From NCBI RefSeq assembly GCF_019802255.1, contig NZ_JAHYSS010000003.1, forward strand, positions 682,001 to 746,000: a DNA stretch of 64,000 nt. Reading direction: 5' to 3'. The number at the start of each line of letters is the position of its first letter. The first letter of the stretch is position 1. Both the position numbers and the translations under genes were made by a program. The stretch is from Pedobacter polysacchareus. Its GTDB lineage: Bacteria; Bacteroidota; Bacteroidia; Sphingobacteriales; Sphingobacteriaceae. Below are positions 1 through 9,888 of the stretch, piece by piece. A model generated the notes under the pieces. That model was not told where the DNA came from. It saw only the letters and a list, made by a program, of their open reading frames with translations, and made no database searches.

Positions 1-79
1 CTTTTTGTACATTCCAGCCTTGTTGGCCTTTTTTTTGGGTAACATGGTAATTTGCCATAGTTTTATATAATTTAAATTG

Positions 80-2566
80 TTAAACTCTTGAAGTAACTCT
101 TGCTGCCGTTTGTATATCAACCGCCTGGGCTCCTATTGTTTGCAACATTTGCCTCATGTCATTGAAAACCGGTGCTTCCTTTTTGGGATCCGATATGGTC
201 AGAATTACGGTAAATGGAACACCTGAAACAGGAAGTACAACACCGTCCCTTGTTAGATATTCTACTTCCAGTCGCCAATCGGTTGTAGGACCGACACCTT
301 TTGGAAAAGCTTTTTCATAAACCTTAACCGGACTCCATTTAAAGCCATGCTCAATTTGGTCCTTTTCATACTTGCTGATATCTGCACCCTCTGGAGTATA
401 AATGGCTTTTAGCTGTCCCTTATAATTACCATCTTTCTGTTGCTGTCGAAGTGAAGCTTCAATATTCACACGAACAAACTCTGCACCATAGCGATAATCA
501 AATTGAGGTGTGCTAATTACTGTGAGTTTGGCAAACCCCAGACATTTCCCATTCTTAACCAAACTTGCTGGCCAGGCAAAGTTGAAACTCATTTTGTTGC
601 CATGGGTTATCCGGTTGGCAAACACCAATGTGATTGAGTTGGTGTCGCCTTCTAAAATCTCTAGAGATCCTTTCGGGATACCAAAGCCAATCAAATCTTT
701 TGCAATGTTCTTCAATTTTTTATCGCTGAGACATTCAGGCAGTCTGGAATTGTGTATGCTAAGGGCCATCAGGGTTTCCCGGGAAACCACACCTTCAATG
801 GCATTATCAATACATGCCAGAGTTTTGGCAACGTTTGGCGCCGCATAGCTAGTACCGCAGCCATCTATGACATTGCCAGTTGCGTCTAAAGATAATAAAC
901 CGTAGGCCCCACTACTTGAGCACTTGGTACCGCTCCCTCCAATATGAGCTAGATCTGGTTTAAGTCCAACGCGCAAGCCTGGACCTCGGCAGCTATAATT
1001 ACTTAGTGCATACGGTACCACGCCAGTCATGTTTGGCGGATTTAACGCGGAAACGCTTAAGTTGCGACAACTTTCCGCAGGCTTTTTTATGGTATCATTT
1101 CTAGAGGAAGCTAGAATTTTTAACGCTTCAAAATTATCTGTTGGCCATTCTTTTCTGGTATCTATTGTTGTAGTATTTCCAGCTGAGATTACAAATATAA
1201 CATCATTTTCCTCTGCAATTTTATCGAGACGCTGAGCAGCAACACTATAGCCGCTGGTGCTGGCATGTTCTTCAAAATTTAGACTGAAGTTAAAAATCCT
1301 AACTCCAGTCCTGGCTTTCAGATCTTGTACTGCTGCCTCCAATTCATCAAAAAACTGCAACGGACTTTGATAATAGGTTTCAAATCTTGATTTTTTTGGA
1401 AGCAGATCCAGGTCGATGATCTTACATCCATCAACCTCCTGACAAATCTCATCACCGTTCAAGCTATTACCGAAAAGCAGCAAACCGGAAATAAAAGTTC
1501 CGTGATCTTCATCTCTGTCAGATGGGCTTAGATACCCCCAATTTTCTTCGATCCAGTCTCCATAGATTTTTGATACACCACCGTCAATAACTCCAATTTT
1601 CGGGAAAGAGTAGTTATCATCCAACATAGGCATAATAAAATCTTGATCGATCTTTTTACCTACCGTAGTTGTATTACTAGTCGTTATTATGGGCGGAAGC
1701 ATAATTTTCTTCACAAGTGGATGAATATCCAAAAAATTCAACAATTCCAAATGGGCATTTAAATTGAGATCAACTGGGCGTTCCACGACACCTTTTCCAA
1801 AAGCTATATTTTTATGAAGCTGAATAATCGACTCACCCTTACCTTCCTCCAAGCGGATACCGTAGAGCGAAACATTGCCCAGGCCAGTAGTCGTATTAAA
1901 AAAATTGAGTTTTACTGACAATTTTTTCAAGCCTTCAATGAAACTTTGAATGAGCTTTAGCCGATGAGAATTCAGTAAATCCCAATCTTTTTGGTGAGGA
2001 ATACTTTGAAAAAGCTCAACCAGATAAACTCCATTGGTTTCGGGACTTTCTAACCAAGAGACCGCTTCATCTACAGAAAACTTACGTTTGTCACTCTTAG
2101 CATATGGCAAAATCTCTTTGATAGCACCAACCTCGCTTCTCAACTGACTTGGACTCGCGACCGTTTTGCCGTCCCGCTGTTTATACCTTGTTTCCACTTC
2201 GGCTTCCCCGACTTTGCCGACAAGACTATCGATGCTCCGCTGCGTAAGTTCTACATAAATTTCCCCAAGGTCTCCCCCACCGATCACCGGGGCAGTGTTT
2301 CTTTTAAAAATTTGTCCGGTGGGACGATGGCTTTTTGCTAGTGCAGATTGCTGTAAAGATACTTTGGCGTAACTAATCTGTCCAAAATCTTCTTCTTGCT
2401 GAATGTCTTTAATTGCTAAAAGCTGATTCTGAAGTTGAGCTTTGTGTTTAACAAATTCTCCATCATTGCCAGCGAAGAAATCTTTTTCACCACCACCAGG
2501 ATTATTATCCAGTGACGTAATGAAGTCATTTGAATTCAAAATGATTTGAACAGGACTGTTTGCCAT
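80..2566 (-). CDS. ietS: Subtilisin-like serine protease, IetS-type partner of an AAA+ ATPase
   Basis: An 828-residue S8-family (subtilase) protease. The triad is visible: Asp328 in VIDGG, His355 in DHGTFISG and Ser573 in GTSYAAP, with the oxyanion Asn464 in SAGN. About 320 N-terminal residues precede the protease core and about 200 follow it, which is far longer than a secreted subtilisin. There is no signal peptide, so it probably acts in the cytoplasm. The gene starts 6 bases after the AAA+ ATPase gene ends, so the two are surely co-transcribed. A paired AAA+ ATPase and subtilase is the composition of IetAS, first described as a plasmid stability and incompatibility pair in Agrobacterium and later reported as an anti-phage system. 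The family call rests on motifs and gene pairing; activity against phage here is inferred. Confidence 0.85.
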   Translation of the reverse strand: MANSPVQIILNSNDFITSLDNNPGGGEKDFFAGNDGEFVKHKAQLQNQLLAIKDIQQEEDFGQISYAKVSLQQSALAKSHRPTGQIFKRNTAPVIGGGDLGEIYVELTQRSIDSLVGKVGEAEVETRYKQRDGKTVASPSQLRSEVGAIKEILPYAKSDKRKFSVDEAVSWLESPETNGVYLVELFQSIPHQKDWDLLNSHRLKLIQSFIEGLKKLSVKLNFFNTTTGLGNVSLYGIRLEEGKGESIIQLHKNIAFGKGVVERPVDLNLNAHLELLNFLDIHPLVKKIMLPPIITTSNTTTVGKKIDQDFIMPMLDDNYSFPKIGVIDGGVSKIYGDWIEENWGYLSPSDRDEDHGTFISGLLLFGNSLNGDEICQEVDGCKIIDLDLLPKKSRFETYYQSPLQFFDELEAAVQDLKARTGVRIFNFSLNFEEHASTSGYSVAAQRLDKIAEENDVIFVISAGNTTTIDTRKEWPTDNFEALKILASSRNDTIKKPAESCRNLSVSALNPPNMTGVVPYALSNYSCRGPGLRVGLKPDLAHIGGSGTKCSSSGAYGLLSLDATGNVIDGCGTSYAAPNVAKTLACIDNAIEGVVSRETLMALSIHNSRLPECLSDKKLKNIAKDLIGFGIPKGSLEILEGDTNSITLVFANRITHGNKMSFNFAWPASLVKNGKCLGFAKLTVISTPQFDYRYGAEFVRVNIEASLRQQQKDGNYKGQLKAIYTPEGADISKYEKDQIEHGFKWSPVKVYEKAFPKGVGPTTDWRLEVEYLTRDGVVLPVSGVPFTVILTISDPKKEAPVFNDMRQMLQTIGAQAVDIQTAARVTSRV

Positions 2567-2572
2567 AATATT

Positions 2573-3757
2573 TTATTTTTCTGTGTCTTTTATTTTAGCC
2601 AATTGTTTACTTACTGTGGAGGGTGCGATTCCGAAGAATGGCGCTATCTCCTTCTGTTTGAAATTGTAGGTACGATCGGAGGTAAGCGCGTTGATAAAAT
2701 CTTCGTCTCTACTCAGCATGATTTCTCTCTTTGTTGCGTTCACCCTACCTGAATTTAGCAGGGCAAATTTCTTTGCAACTGATACCATACTGTTCTCACC
2801 ATTAACAACAATCGATCTCTTGATCCATTTGGAAAACATTTCAGCGTCCGCACCAGAAGAACCTTCCAAGCACCATGATAAAAACTTTACATTACTTTCT
2901 GGAAATGTTAAAGGTTTTAGGAAGTCATTTAATAGGCCCATCATTACCTCAGGCGAGGGGACAGGAATTTCAAGCTGAATATCAAAGCGTCTCCAAATTG
3001 CCGGATCCAATAGCAGTTCATGATTAGTAATGCCTATGGTAAATCCCTTTCCTTTTCGTGAATCTAGTGATTGCAGCAATGTATTTACCACTCTTTTCAC
3101 TTCTCCAACTTCTTGCGGATCATTTCTAAGTTTAGCAATCGCATCAAATTCATCAAGTAAAAGGACACAATTATACCTGTTGGCAAATGTAAATAAGTTA
3201 CCAATGTTTCTAGAGGTAGTCCCAAGGAATGAAGACATTAACCCCTCCAAACGCGCCAAAACCACTGGTAGTCCAATTTGCTGAGCCAACCATTTGGCCA
3301 AGTGTGTTTTACCCGTACCGGGAGCGCCATAAATAAGACATGAACTTGCAGGCAAGGCTTCAACCTCAATCAATTGATCAAACATTTTCCATTCAGTGAT
3401 TATGCTCTGGACTGCCTCCTGAATGTCGGTATCAAAAAGTGGTTCTTTTAACGGTAACTCATCAGCAAAATAAACTTCAGCTAACGGTGTGGCAGTCTCT
3501 TTATCGACTGGCAAAGGCGTAGTTTTTTTGAGCTCCTCTCCTTTATTTATAATAAAAGACTTTTGAATTTTACTAGGTGACATTTCCGAAGAACCTTTAG
3601 AACTTGACAATAAGCCAGCCATGGATTTTGCTTCTTTAGCATAACCGTCTTTCTCTAATGCCTCTTTCAATCTGGTAACTTGCTGTAGCACTGCACCACT
3701 CGGATTAATTAAAGCCGAACGGGTAAGTGCCTGGATAATATTAAAATACTGGATCAT
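2573..3757 (-). CDS. ietA: AAA+ ATPase, IetA-type, with C-terminal HTH-like segment
   Basis: A 394-residue AAA+ ATPase. Walker A is GAPGTGKT (about residues 144-151), Walker B is LLLDEFDAI (about 199-207), and an arginine-finger-like WRRFD lies near 255. The reading frame is open upstream to 3826, but I chose the ATG at 3757 because the extra 23 residues look like translated AT-rich leader. The last ~35 residues (KEIAPFFGIAPSTVSKQLAK) read as a helix-turn-helix, unusual for the ATPase half of a protease pair. The subtilase gene follows after 5 bases. The ATPase is expected to gate or regulate the protease; that is known only from the IetAS gene pairing, not from this sequence. Confidence 0.82.
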   Translation of the reverse strand: MIQYFNIIQALTRSALINPSGAVLQQVTRLKEALEKDGYAKEAKSMAGLLSSSKGSSEMSPSKIQKSFIINKGEELKKTTPLPVDKETATPLAEVYFADELPLKEPLFDTDIQEAVQSIITEWKMFDQLIEVEALPASSCLIYGAPGTGKTHLAKWLAQQIGLPVVLARLEGLMSSFLGTTSRNIGNLFTFANRYNCVLLLDEFDAIAKLRNDPQEVGEVKRVVNTLLQSLDSRKGKGFTIGITNHELLLDPAIWRRFDIQLEIPVPSPEVMMGLLNDFLKPLTFPESNVKFLSWCLEGSSGADAEMFSKWIKRSIVVNGENSMVSVAKKFALLNSGRVNATKREIMLSRDEDFINALTSDRTYNFKQKEIAPFFGIAPSTVSKQLAKIKDTEK

Positions 3758-3996
3758 GTATGAATTTATATATATTCCAAAGTTTGCAATAAAATTCCAT
3801 AAATGCAAACTAAATTCCACATACAAGCATAATATTCCATTTGTTTTATTTAAAATTCTAAATTCAGAATCAACCAGAAACTAATTCACATATAAATGGA
3901 GAAAACGGCCATAATGATCCCTTTCGAAAACGAATGAAAACATATCACCAAATTCACAATCGGTATTGATATTAAAAAAACAACTTATACTTTAGA

Positions 3997-4866
3997 TTAC
4001 CAATTCAAGGCATCTGGAAGCTTTTCAAATAAGCTTTTCCATCGGCTATCAGTCTTTGAATGTATCAATTTTATGGTTTGCCAAACAGATGGATGCTGAT
4101 AAGTAGATATATACTTTTTGAAGCTGGCTAAGAGCTCTACTTTAATATCACTCAGTGGACGGGTCAAATCAAACAGATCGTCATAAGGAGTTAATATTTG
4201 CTCTAATTCAACCATGCTCTTTGAACCAAGCATTTTTACTAGACGGTCGAGCATTTCGTAATAATGCCTAGCTGCACTTTTTCTCGCAGCGAGTAAAGTG
4301 TCACGTTCGTTTAGCTCCAGTATATTTAAAGTGCCTTGCGCTTTGTTTTTCTCTGCTTTGGAGAGATGAGCGAAAATCTCAAACTTATAGGTGATAGGGT
4401 TTAACATCATGAAGTATTGTGGATCTTCTGTTCTGATGTTGATAAATCCAATTGTAGCAAACGGAGGCTCGTTACCCCTTACCAATCCAACAAGCTCGTC
4501 CTGACCGTCGATGACATACCCTTTATCCAGTTTATGACCTGAATTACACTGTTTACATGCTAGAATATAATTGCTCCAGTCAAAGCTATATTGCGGAAAA
4601 AAAGATTTTGGATGAATATGTTCAATGTCATTGGCTTCACTTTGCTCGCAATAATTACAAAGACCAACGAAAACACACATTCCTTCTAATTTTTCTCTGA
4701 TTTTGACGAATGCAGCTTTCCCGGCTACATTGCCCTTGCTATCCCATAGCGACTGCGCTCTGGATGCACGAGAAGTAAATGTTACCTCAGCATCTACCCG
4801 ACCCTGTAGCCCCAGTAGGATATCAGCTTCCGATTTATTAAGAGTCTTAGAAACTAATAGGATCAT
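3997..4866 (-). CDS. ptuB: HNH endonuclease, Septu PtuB-like
   Basis: A 289-residue HNH nuclease. The zinc-binding cysteines are C70-x2-C73 and C104-x2-C107, bracketing the catalytic region E82-H83-I-H85-P with N99 downstream; this is the RetH/PtuB-style HNH arrangement (retron-associated or Septu nucleases). The start overlaps the end of the upstream ATPase gene by 20 bases, so translation is probably coupled. A recombination-type ATPase followed by this HNH nuclease is the two-gene Septu defence system, in which the ATPase restrains or loads a nuclease that cleaves nucleic acid on infection. The C-terminal ~150 residues are helical and not recognised. A gap of about 240 AT-rich bases separates it from ietA, so IetAS may have its own promoter. 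Confidence 0.82.
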   Translation of the reverse strand: MILLVSKTLNKSEADILLGLQGRVDAEVTFTSRASRAQSLWDSKGNVAGKAAFVKIREKLEGMCVFVGLCNYCEQSEANDIEHIHPKSFFPQYSFDWSNYILACKQCNSGHKLDKGYVIDGQDELVGLVRGNEPPFATIGFINIRTEDPQYFMMLNPITYKFEIFAHLSKAEKNKAQGTLNILELNERDTLLAARKSAARHYYEMLDRLVKMLGSKSMVELEQILTPYDDLFDLTRPLSDIKVELLASFKKYISTYQHPSVWQTIKLIHSKTDSRWKSLFEKLPDALNW

Positions 4867-6115
4867 CCGTACTCAAAATTTGCTGTAAATGTATACGTTC
4901 CTTTTCCTCCTCTTTCGAAATTTTCCCAAGTGCGGATAACATGTTCAAACTTCCCAATTTTTCCAATTTCTCATCCGATCTAGCTGAACGGACGGGTGTC
5001 TTGCCAAAATACTCGGTTCCGTAAGCATCCAGGACGTTGCCATAAATTAGTCGTTCTTTATCAATTCCTACAATCTCCCCACTAAACATATCGCTACCCG
5101 GGGTAACCAAACGCCAGATTGTACCTGATTCACTTGCTCTGCAGACCAAGGGGCTGTGCGAGGTAACTATGAATTGAATACCTGGAAAATATTTGGTGAA
5201 CCAAGAGCCAATTCTAGTTTGCCAAGTTGGATGCAAGTGTGCATCTACTTCATCTATAAGCACAACTCCAGGAAGATCAATCTTCATTATATCTTTCTTG
5301 ATGTTTTTGAAAACAGCTGTCTGTCCATACACGCGAACCAATTGCCTTAGTAACTCAAAAGTTAGGCTGAGTATAGAACGGTAACCATCGCTCATTTGAC
5401 TTACTGAGATAAAAGCGCCGTTCCCGTCCCTAAAAATAACACCGTCAGAACCTATACTATGGAGCTCGGCTTTATGTGGTAGAAAGTCTATTGAATTAAT
5501 TAGAGCTTTCAGATAATCAATCATACTCCTGTTTTCCTTTTGCTCAAGGATCTGATAGTTTAGTTTTACAAGCCAGTCGATCGCTTCGGTCAAAGCGATA
5601 TCCTCGCCGAATGCAGAAAGATGCGCTCCCAATTTAGGCTGGGAATAAAACACTTTGGTCCATTCCTGATTCCCACCGGCGAATCTCCGGTATGGTCCGT
5701 ATGCTACCGAAAACCATCCATTGCCATGTCCCCAATTAAATCGGAATGGATCTGGCTGGGTCTTTTTTGCAGAAAATTTTATAAACTCATCTTCGCGTTT
5801 AAATTGCAACATATTAGGAATGACCCGATTTTTCAGTGTGGCGCTGCGTCCAGAATGTTTATCGCATTTATCATTTGAAATTTCAAGGCTAATGGAACCC
5901 TCGGTGGAAGTATTATTTAACCAGTCAGACCAGTCCGCTCTAAGACCAAGGGCCTGCTCAGGTCCAACTAATGCTAAGGCAATCGAACGAATAATCGTTG
6001 ATTTGCCTGCTCCGTTATCGCCAATGAGCACATGCCAGCCCGCAGGGTTATGGAAGTCCATACGAAAAGACCTTATTGATCTAATATTATTAATTTCGAC
6101 TGATTTTATATACAT
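4847..6115 (-). CDS. ptuA: ABC/RecF-like ATPase, Septu PtuA-like
   Basis: A 422-residue SMC/RecF-class ATPase. Walker A is GDNGAGKS (about 32-39), an ABC-signature-like SDGYRS lies at about 242-247, Walker B plus D-loop is VVLIDEVDAHLHP (about 284-296), and a switch histidine follows in VTSHSPL. This is the AAA_21/OLD-like architecture without the TOPRIM domain of OLD nucleases. It is followed with a 20-base overlap by an HNH nuclease, which identifies the pair as Septu. The start at 6115 places MYIKSVEINNIRSI at the usual N-terminus of RecF-like ATPases. The AT-rich region above it (6116-6376) probably contains its promoter, but I see no convincing motif. Confidence 0.83.
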   Translation of the reverse strand: MYIKSVEINNIRSIRSFRMDFHNPAGWHVLIGDNGAGKSTIIRSIALALVGPEQALGLRADWSDWLNNTSTEGSISLEISNDKCDKHSGRSATLKNRVIPNMLQFKREDEFIKFSAKKTQPDPFRFNWGHGNGWFSVAYGPYRRFAGGNQEWTKVFYSQPKLGAHLSAFGEDIALTEAIDWLVKLNYQILEQKENRSMIDYLKALINSIDFLPHKAELHSIGSDGVIFRDGNGAFISVSQMSDGYRSILSLTFELLRQLVRVYGQTAVFKNIKKDIMKIDLPGVVLIDEVDAHLHPTWQTRIGSWFTKYFPGIQFIVTSHSPLVCRASESGTIWRLVTPGSDMFSGEIVGIDKERLIYGNVLDAYGTEYFGKTPVRSARSDEKLEKLGSLNMLSALGKISKEEEKERIHLQQILSTDDPISF

Positions 6116-6376
6116 CTGTTGAGGGGGTATCTATCCAAAATTATCAATAATCTATTAAAACTACATATCTAAAACAATAAAATCATAAAAAGAAAATCAA
6201 GAACCTAACATAAAGCAAATCCGTACAGTAAAAAACATCAAGAATATGGATTAAAAGCCAGGAAGGCGATCCATGAAATATACTAATGGTCTGAGAGCGT
6301 AAATAAGAGCTGTCGATCGGTGACCAAATATAGGCAATTTCATCAATCCGATCAACAGCGATAGTAGTGTTTAAAT

Positions 6377-6660
6377 TTAGTTTGTACCAAAAACCTCCTG
6401 TAACTTTTTTTCAAGAGGACTATTCCCACTGGAAGCAAATCCTATTTCTCTGATCAAAATTTTCCCATCAGGATCAATCAACAATGTAGTTGGTACGGCT
6501 GATACTCCGAAATTGCTGAGTGCAATTTCGGAGTATCCAAGCTTTGTAACAATGGTAGGTCTTGATTTTTCAACTCCTTAAGCCATGCCGATTTCGTTTG
6601 GTCAACAGAGATACTATAGACCTCAAATTTATCGCTGAGTCCTTCCATAAAGCCGCAGCC
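6377..6660 (-). pseudogene. Frameshifted C-terminal remnant of a TlpA/AhpC-type thioredoxin protein
   Basis: Two overlapping minus-strand frames together spell the C-terminal half of a TlpA-family thioredoxin. One frame gives KFEVYSISVDQTKSAWLKEL. After a one-base shift near 6555-6565, a second gives LSNFGVSAVPTTLLIDPDGK and ends at a stop at 6377-6379. The cis-proline region (AVPTTLLIDPDGK) is the diagnostic part. The N-terminal CxxC half is missing: homology stops at about 6660, exactly where an unrelated plus-strand HAD fragment begins. It is dead sequence from recombination between the Septu block and the helicase block. Confidence 0.75.
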
Positions 6661-6843
6661 CTGCTTGGATGTGATTGTACTGGGATTTATTCTATTGGAG
6701 ACCGGGCAATCGATATCCAAGCCTCACAAGCAGCAGGTATTACCAGTGTTGCCTGCATCTGGGGTAACAATGTAGCTGAACTTTTAAGCATCTCCAAACC
6801 AACAAATATTATCCATCATCCTAAAGAAATCCTGCCTTACTAG
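6661..6843 (+). pseudogene. C-terminal fragment of a HAD-family phosphatase
   Basis: The plus-strand frame ending at 6843 contains YSIGDRAIDIQASQAAGITS, then CIWGNN and HHPKEIL. This matches motif IV (GDxxxD) and the C-terminal end of HAD hydrolases of the phosphoglycolate-phosphatase type. The catalytic DxD half is absent and upstream codons belong to an antisense thioredoxin remnant, so only about 55 residues of the original protein survive. It is a junction scar and not expected to be functional. Confidence 0.7.
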
Positions 6844-6894
6844 GGCTATAACACAATATAATTTTTCCTGCTATTAATGAGGTGAAAAATAGTA

Positions 6895-9888
6895 TTAATG
6901 CAAGCCTTTGAATTGATCATACTCATATTTTGAGAATAGTCTATGCTCGATTGCTTGGGGAATGTCATCTATAGTGATTGCTTGTTCAATTGACACCTCA
7001 CTTTCAAAGTTTTGAACTTCTTCGATTTGATTGAAATCCTCCACAAATCGATTGATATGCCCCAACAACTTAACCACCTGGTTCACTTCTACTGAACGTG
7101 ACAAATAAGGATAATATACCTGAATTTTATTTTCAAAACAACGTTTGCCCGTTTGATTTAAGCTCCTATAGCTAAGGGAATTGATTCGATCAACCCGCCC
7201 AGTACGCTGCTCAATACCACTTGGGTTCCATGCAATACCATAGTGATAAACCTGCTGACAATAAGTATGAAGGTCCTCTCCTTCATGAAAAATATCGGTT
7301 GCAACAAGAACATAAGGAAATCCTGGCATTCTAAATCGTGCAGCTATTACACTTCTATTTTTATCTTGACCACTTGCGCCAACTATGGGAGACATATTTT
7401 GCAAACTCTTTGCGATTTTACCTGCGTCCAAGTGTTGAAAATTCACTGAAATGATCAACCCATAATCTTTAATAATCGTTTTTATTTCAACTACAATGTG
7501 ATGAAAAGGGGCGTCCTCTGATTTCAATAAATTAATCAGTGAACTATTAAAGTTCCCCTTACCAGAATCTGCAATGAAAGCGGGTAAAAGACCACTCCCA
7601 TTTTGAAACACAGCTAGTAATAAGGCACTTAAACATTCAAAGTGTTTTATAAAGGTTTCTAAAGGCAATTGGCCATATTTTGCTATCCAAATTTGCCATT
7701 CAGATAAACAGACCTGTAACAAAAATTCCGTGATAAAACTGGACTCCGCTAATCTATTTTTTTTGCCCATAACAAGACCATGCCCTTTTATCTTAACAGT
7801 CTGAGTTAACGCCTTTATAAAAGTCTGTTGATATATTTTAAAGCCCGACAGACTCCTTTGCTCTTTAGAAATTTCATAAACCACGTGATCTTTAGCCCAA
7901 CTAGCTTGTTCACCTAAATTCACATCATTCTTTATCAGTAAATAAAGGTTTAAGTCAAACCAATTTTGCTTGTATATTTTTTGTTTAAACGTATGCCCAT
8001 GCTCACCCTTTTTAAAATATTGTTTAAAAAAAGAATCATATCTGTTTTGTACTTCATCAGTATCTTCTACTTCTAAGTCCTGCTCCTGAGCTTCTCGCCA
8101 ATCAGAAAACAACGGTATTAAAGATTTAAAAACCTCGTCCCTACCTCGGCTTTTGAATTTACGCGATTTAATGAAATTATGAACAAAATCAACAAAGCCC
8201 TTGGTCCTCTGTCTATAGCAAAACAATAAAAAATCATTAAGTTCCAGTTCATTCACATGTTGTTTGCTCCACCACTTTACTACGCTTTTATTGTTAGAAA
8301 TTTCCACCAAAGCATCCTTCACCCTGTTACTAAAATTAGTTTCCTTAAATTCAGCAATTAAATTGATAATCTTTTTCTCTTTCAAATATTTGGCCCATCT
8401 GCCTGTAAATTGAAGATACTGACCAACAACGATATCTTGATCATATAAATGAATCAAGCGTTTCATCAATTCGTCCACTGTTGCAATCCTTCTGACAAAA
8501 ATCAGGGACTTTTCTTGCCGCTGCATCTGAGAGATCAATTCATTTTCCAGTTTCGATAACTTGGGATGAGGTGGCGCCTGTCCACCAAACGTTTGCTTAT
8601 AGGATTCGACTATGGTCCTTATAATGTTAGCGTCCTCACTATCCCTTTTATTTCTTTGGGAAGTGATTTCATATTCCTTTCCATCTGGAGCAGGCAAACG
8701 CTTATCAATGTCTATTTGATAACTCTCAAAGCCCGCTAACATTCCTATTTCAAAAGAAGCATTAGCCTTTTGGGAAAGCTGGCGAATAGACTGGTATTGT
8801 AATAATTGCCAAAATACATTATCTAGGTTATCACCCATTTCAATAGCTGATGCAACAGCTGACCTTTCAACATTGCCCCTGCGATGCTCATGCCGACACT
8901 GATTTCGAGAAAAAGTCTCCCCTTCTAACACATATTGCAAATTTCCACGAATTAAAAAATTAGGCAATTGACATAAAATATCTTCTTTCGTCCTACAGCC
9001 AATTAAAAGGTGCTTATGAGTAAAGCAATCCAGTTGTCTCTTGATTTCTTCTAAATTCCGGTCTTTAGGGGTTGCTGAAAGGCAAATCACCTTATTAGCT
9101 AGTGGATATTTCATTCTAGCATGAACTTCAGGAAATGCGGTTATAATCTGCTGGTCTTGTATAGCGCCTAAAAAGCGGGCCGTCACCCTATTTCTAGAAG
9201 AATTGGCCTCACCATTTTCGCTAACCCCGTATTTATAGTTGTGTGCTTCATCTATGATCAGGCAATCTATCCTTTCAGATACGGCGTTTAATAGGCAGGA
9301 GATCAAATGCAATAAAGCGTTTTTATCATTATCTTCGCTATCGTAAAAATAACCAAGCCGATACGCCTTTTCCAGCACCTGCTCACAAAAAGGATCCTCT
9401 TGAAATACTACAAGTTTAAAATAATTCAGTAATTCCGACCTAGAACTAATCAAACTACTAAATGAGGTCATTCTATAAATGTTAAAAGAACTACCAGATG
9501 GTATTGGCCTGATTCTATCATGAACAATCCCCTCCTTGTTTGCAAGTTCATCGTAACCTCTACTGCGATCAAGGTAATTGTTACTTGCAAAATTACGCAG
9601 TTCTTTCAACCATTTATCCTGTAAGTTTCTCTTAGGTACAATGATCCCATCAATGTAAGCTACAGCTGAATCCTGCGAATGCCGCAACATTGCAGCAATG
9701 CCAAGACCAATATAAGTTTTCCCTAAACCTACCTCATCGGCGATATACAGGATACAGTTACCAGGTTTAGACAAATACTCATATCCTTTTTTAATCACTG
9801 CAAGTTGCCTTTGGGCAATGACATCAGCAATATCCTCATGGGATTTCAAGTTTAAAACCTTAGTGATATCATTTTGATCAATTGACAT
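6895..9888 (-). CDS. SNF2/RapA-like superfamily 2 helicase, third gene of a putative defence trio
   Basis: A 997-residue SF2 translocase of the SNF2/RapA type. Motif I is DEVGLGKT (51-58), motif II DEAH (213-216), motif III SAT (271-273), a IV-like strand LIFVRR lies at about 462-467, and motif VI is QRTGRVDR (894-901). Between IV and V there is an insertion of nearly 400 residues with no recognised domain. It overlaps the PLD gene upstream by 11 bases, so the two are translationally coupled. SNF2-like helicases paired with PLD nucleases occur in DISARM and Dpd-type systems, but their other components (DrmB/DUF1998, methylase, queuosine-like enzymes) are absent here. A DNA-translocating role in defence is inferred from motifs and neighbours. 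Confidence 0.8.
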   Translation of the reverse strand: MSIDQNDITKVLNLKSHEDIADVIAQRQLAVIKKGYEYLSKPGNCILYIADEVGLGKTYIGLGIAAMLRHSQDSAVAYIDGIIVPKRNLQDKWLKELRNFASNNYLDRSRGYDELANKEGIVHDRIRPIPSGSSFNIYRMTSFSSLISSRSELLNYFKLVVFQEDPFCEQVLEKAYRLGYFYDSEDNDKNALLHLISCLLNAVSERIDCLIIDEAHNYKYGVSENGEANSSRNRVTARFLGAIQDQQIITAFPEVHARMKYPLANKVICLSATPKDRNLEEIKRQLDCFTHKHLLIGCRTKEDILCQLPNFLIRGNLQYVLEGETFSRNQCRHEHRRGNVERSAVASAIEMGDNLDNVFWQLLQYQSIRQLSQKANASFEIGMLAGFESYQIDIDKRLPAPDGKEYEITSQRNKRDSEDANIIRTIVESYKQTFGGQAPPHPKLSKLENELISQMQRQEKSLIFVRRIATVDELMKRLIHLYDQDIVVGQYLQFTGRWAKYLKEKKIINLIAEFKETNFSNRVKDALVEISNNKSVVKWWSKQHVNELELNDFLLFCYRQRTKGFVDFVHNFIKSRKFKSRGRDEVFKSLIPLFSDWREAQEQDLEVEDTDEVQNRYDSFFKQYFKKGEHGHTFKQKIYKQNWFDLNLYLLIKNDVNLGEQASWAKDHVVYEISKEQRSLSGFKIYQQTFIKALTQTVKIKGHGLVMGKKNRLAESSFITEFLLQVCLSEWQIWIAKYGQLPLETFIKHFECLSALLLAVFQNGSGLLPAFIADSGKGNFNSSLINLLKSEDAPFHHIVVEIKTIIKDYGLIISVNFQHLDAGKIAKSLQNMSPIVGASGQDKNRSVIAARFRMPGFPYVLVATDIFHEGEDLHTYCQQVYHYGIAWNPSGIEQRTGRVDRINSLSYRSLNQTGKRCFENKIQVYYPYLSRSVEVNQVVKLLGHINRFVEDFNQIEEVQNFESEVSIEQAITIDDIPQAIEHRLFSKYEYDQFKGLH

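Noticed and set aside
5721..6122. 133-codon plus-strand frame opposite the PtuA gene
   Set aside because: Shadow of the ATPase reading frame; no motif of its own.
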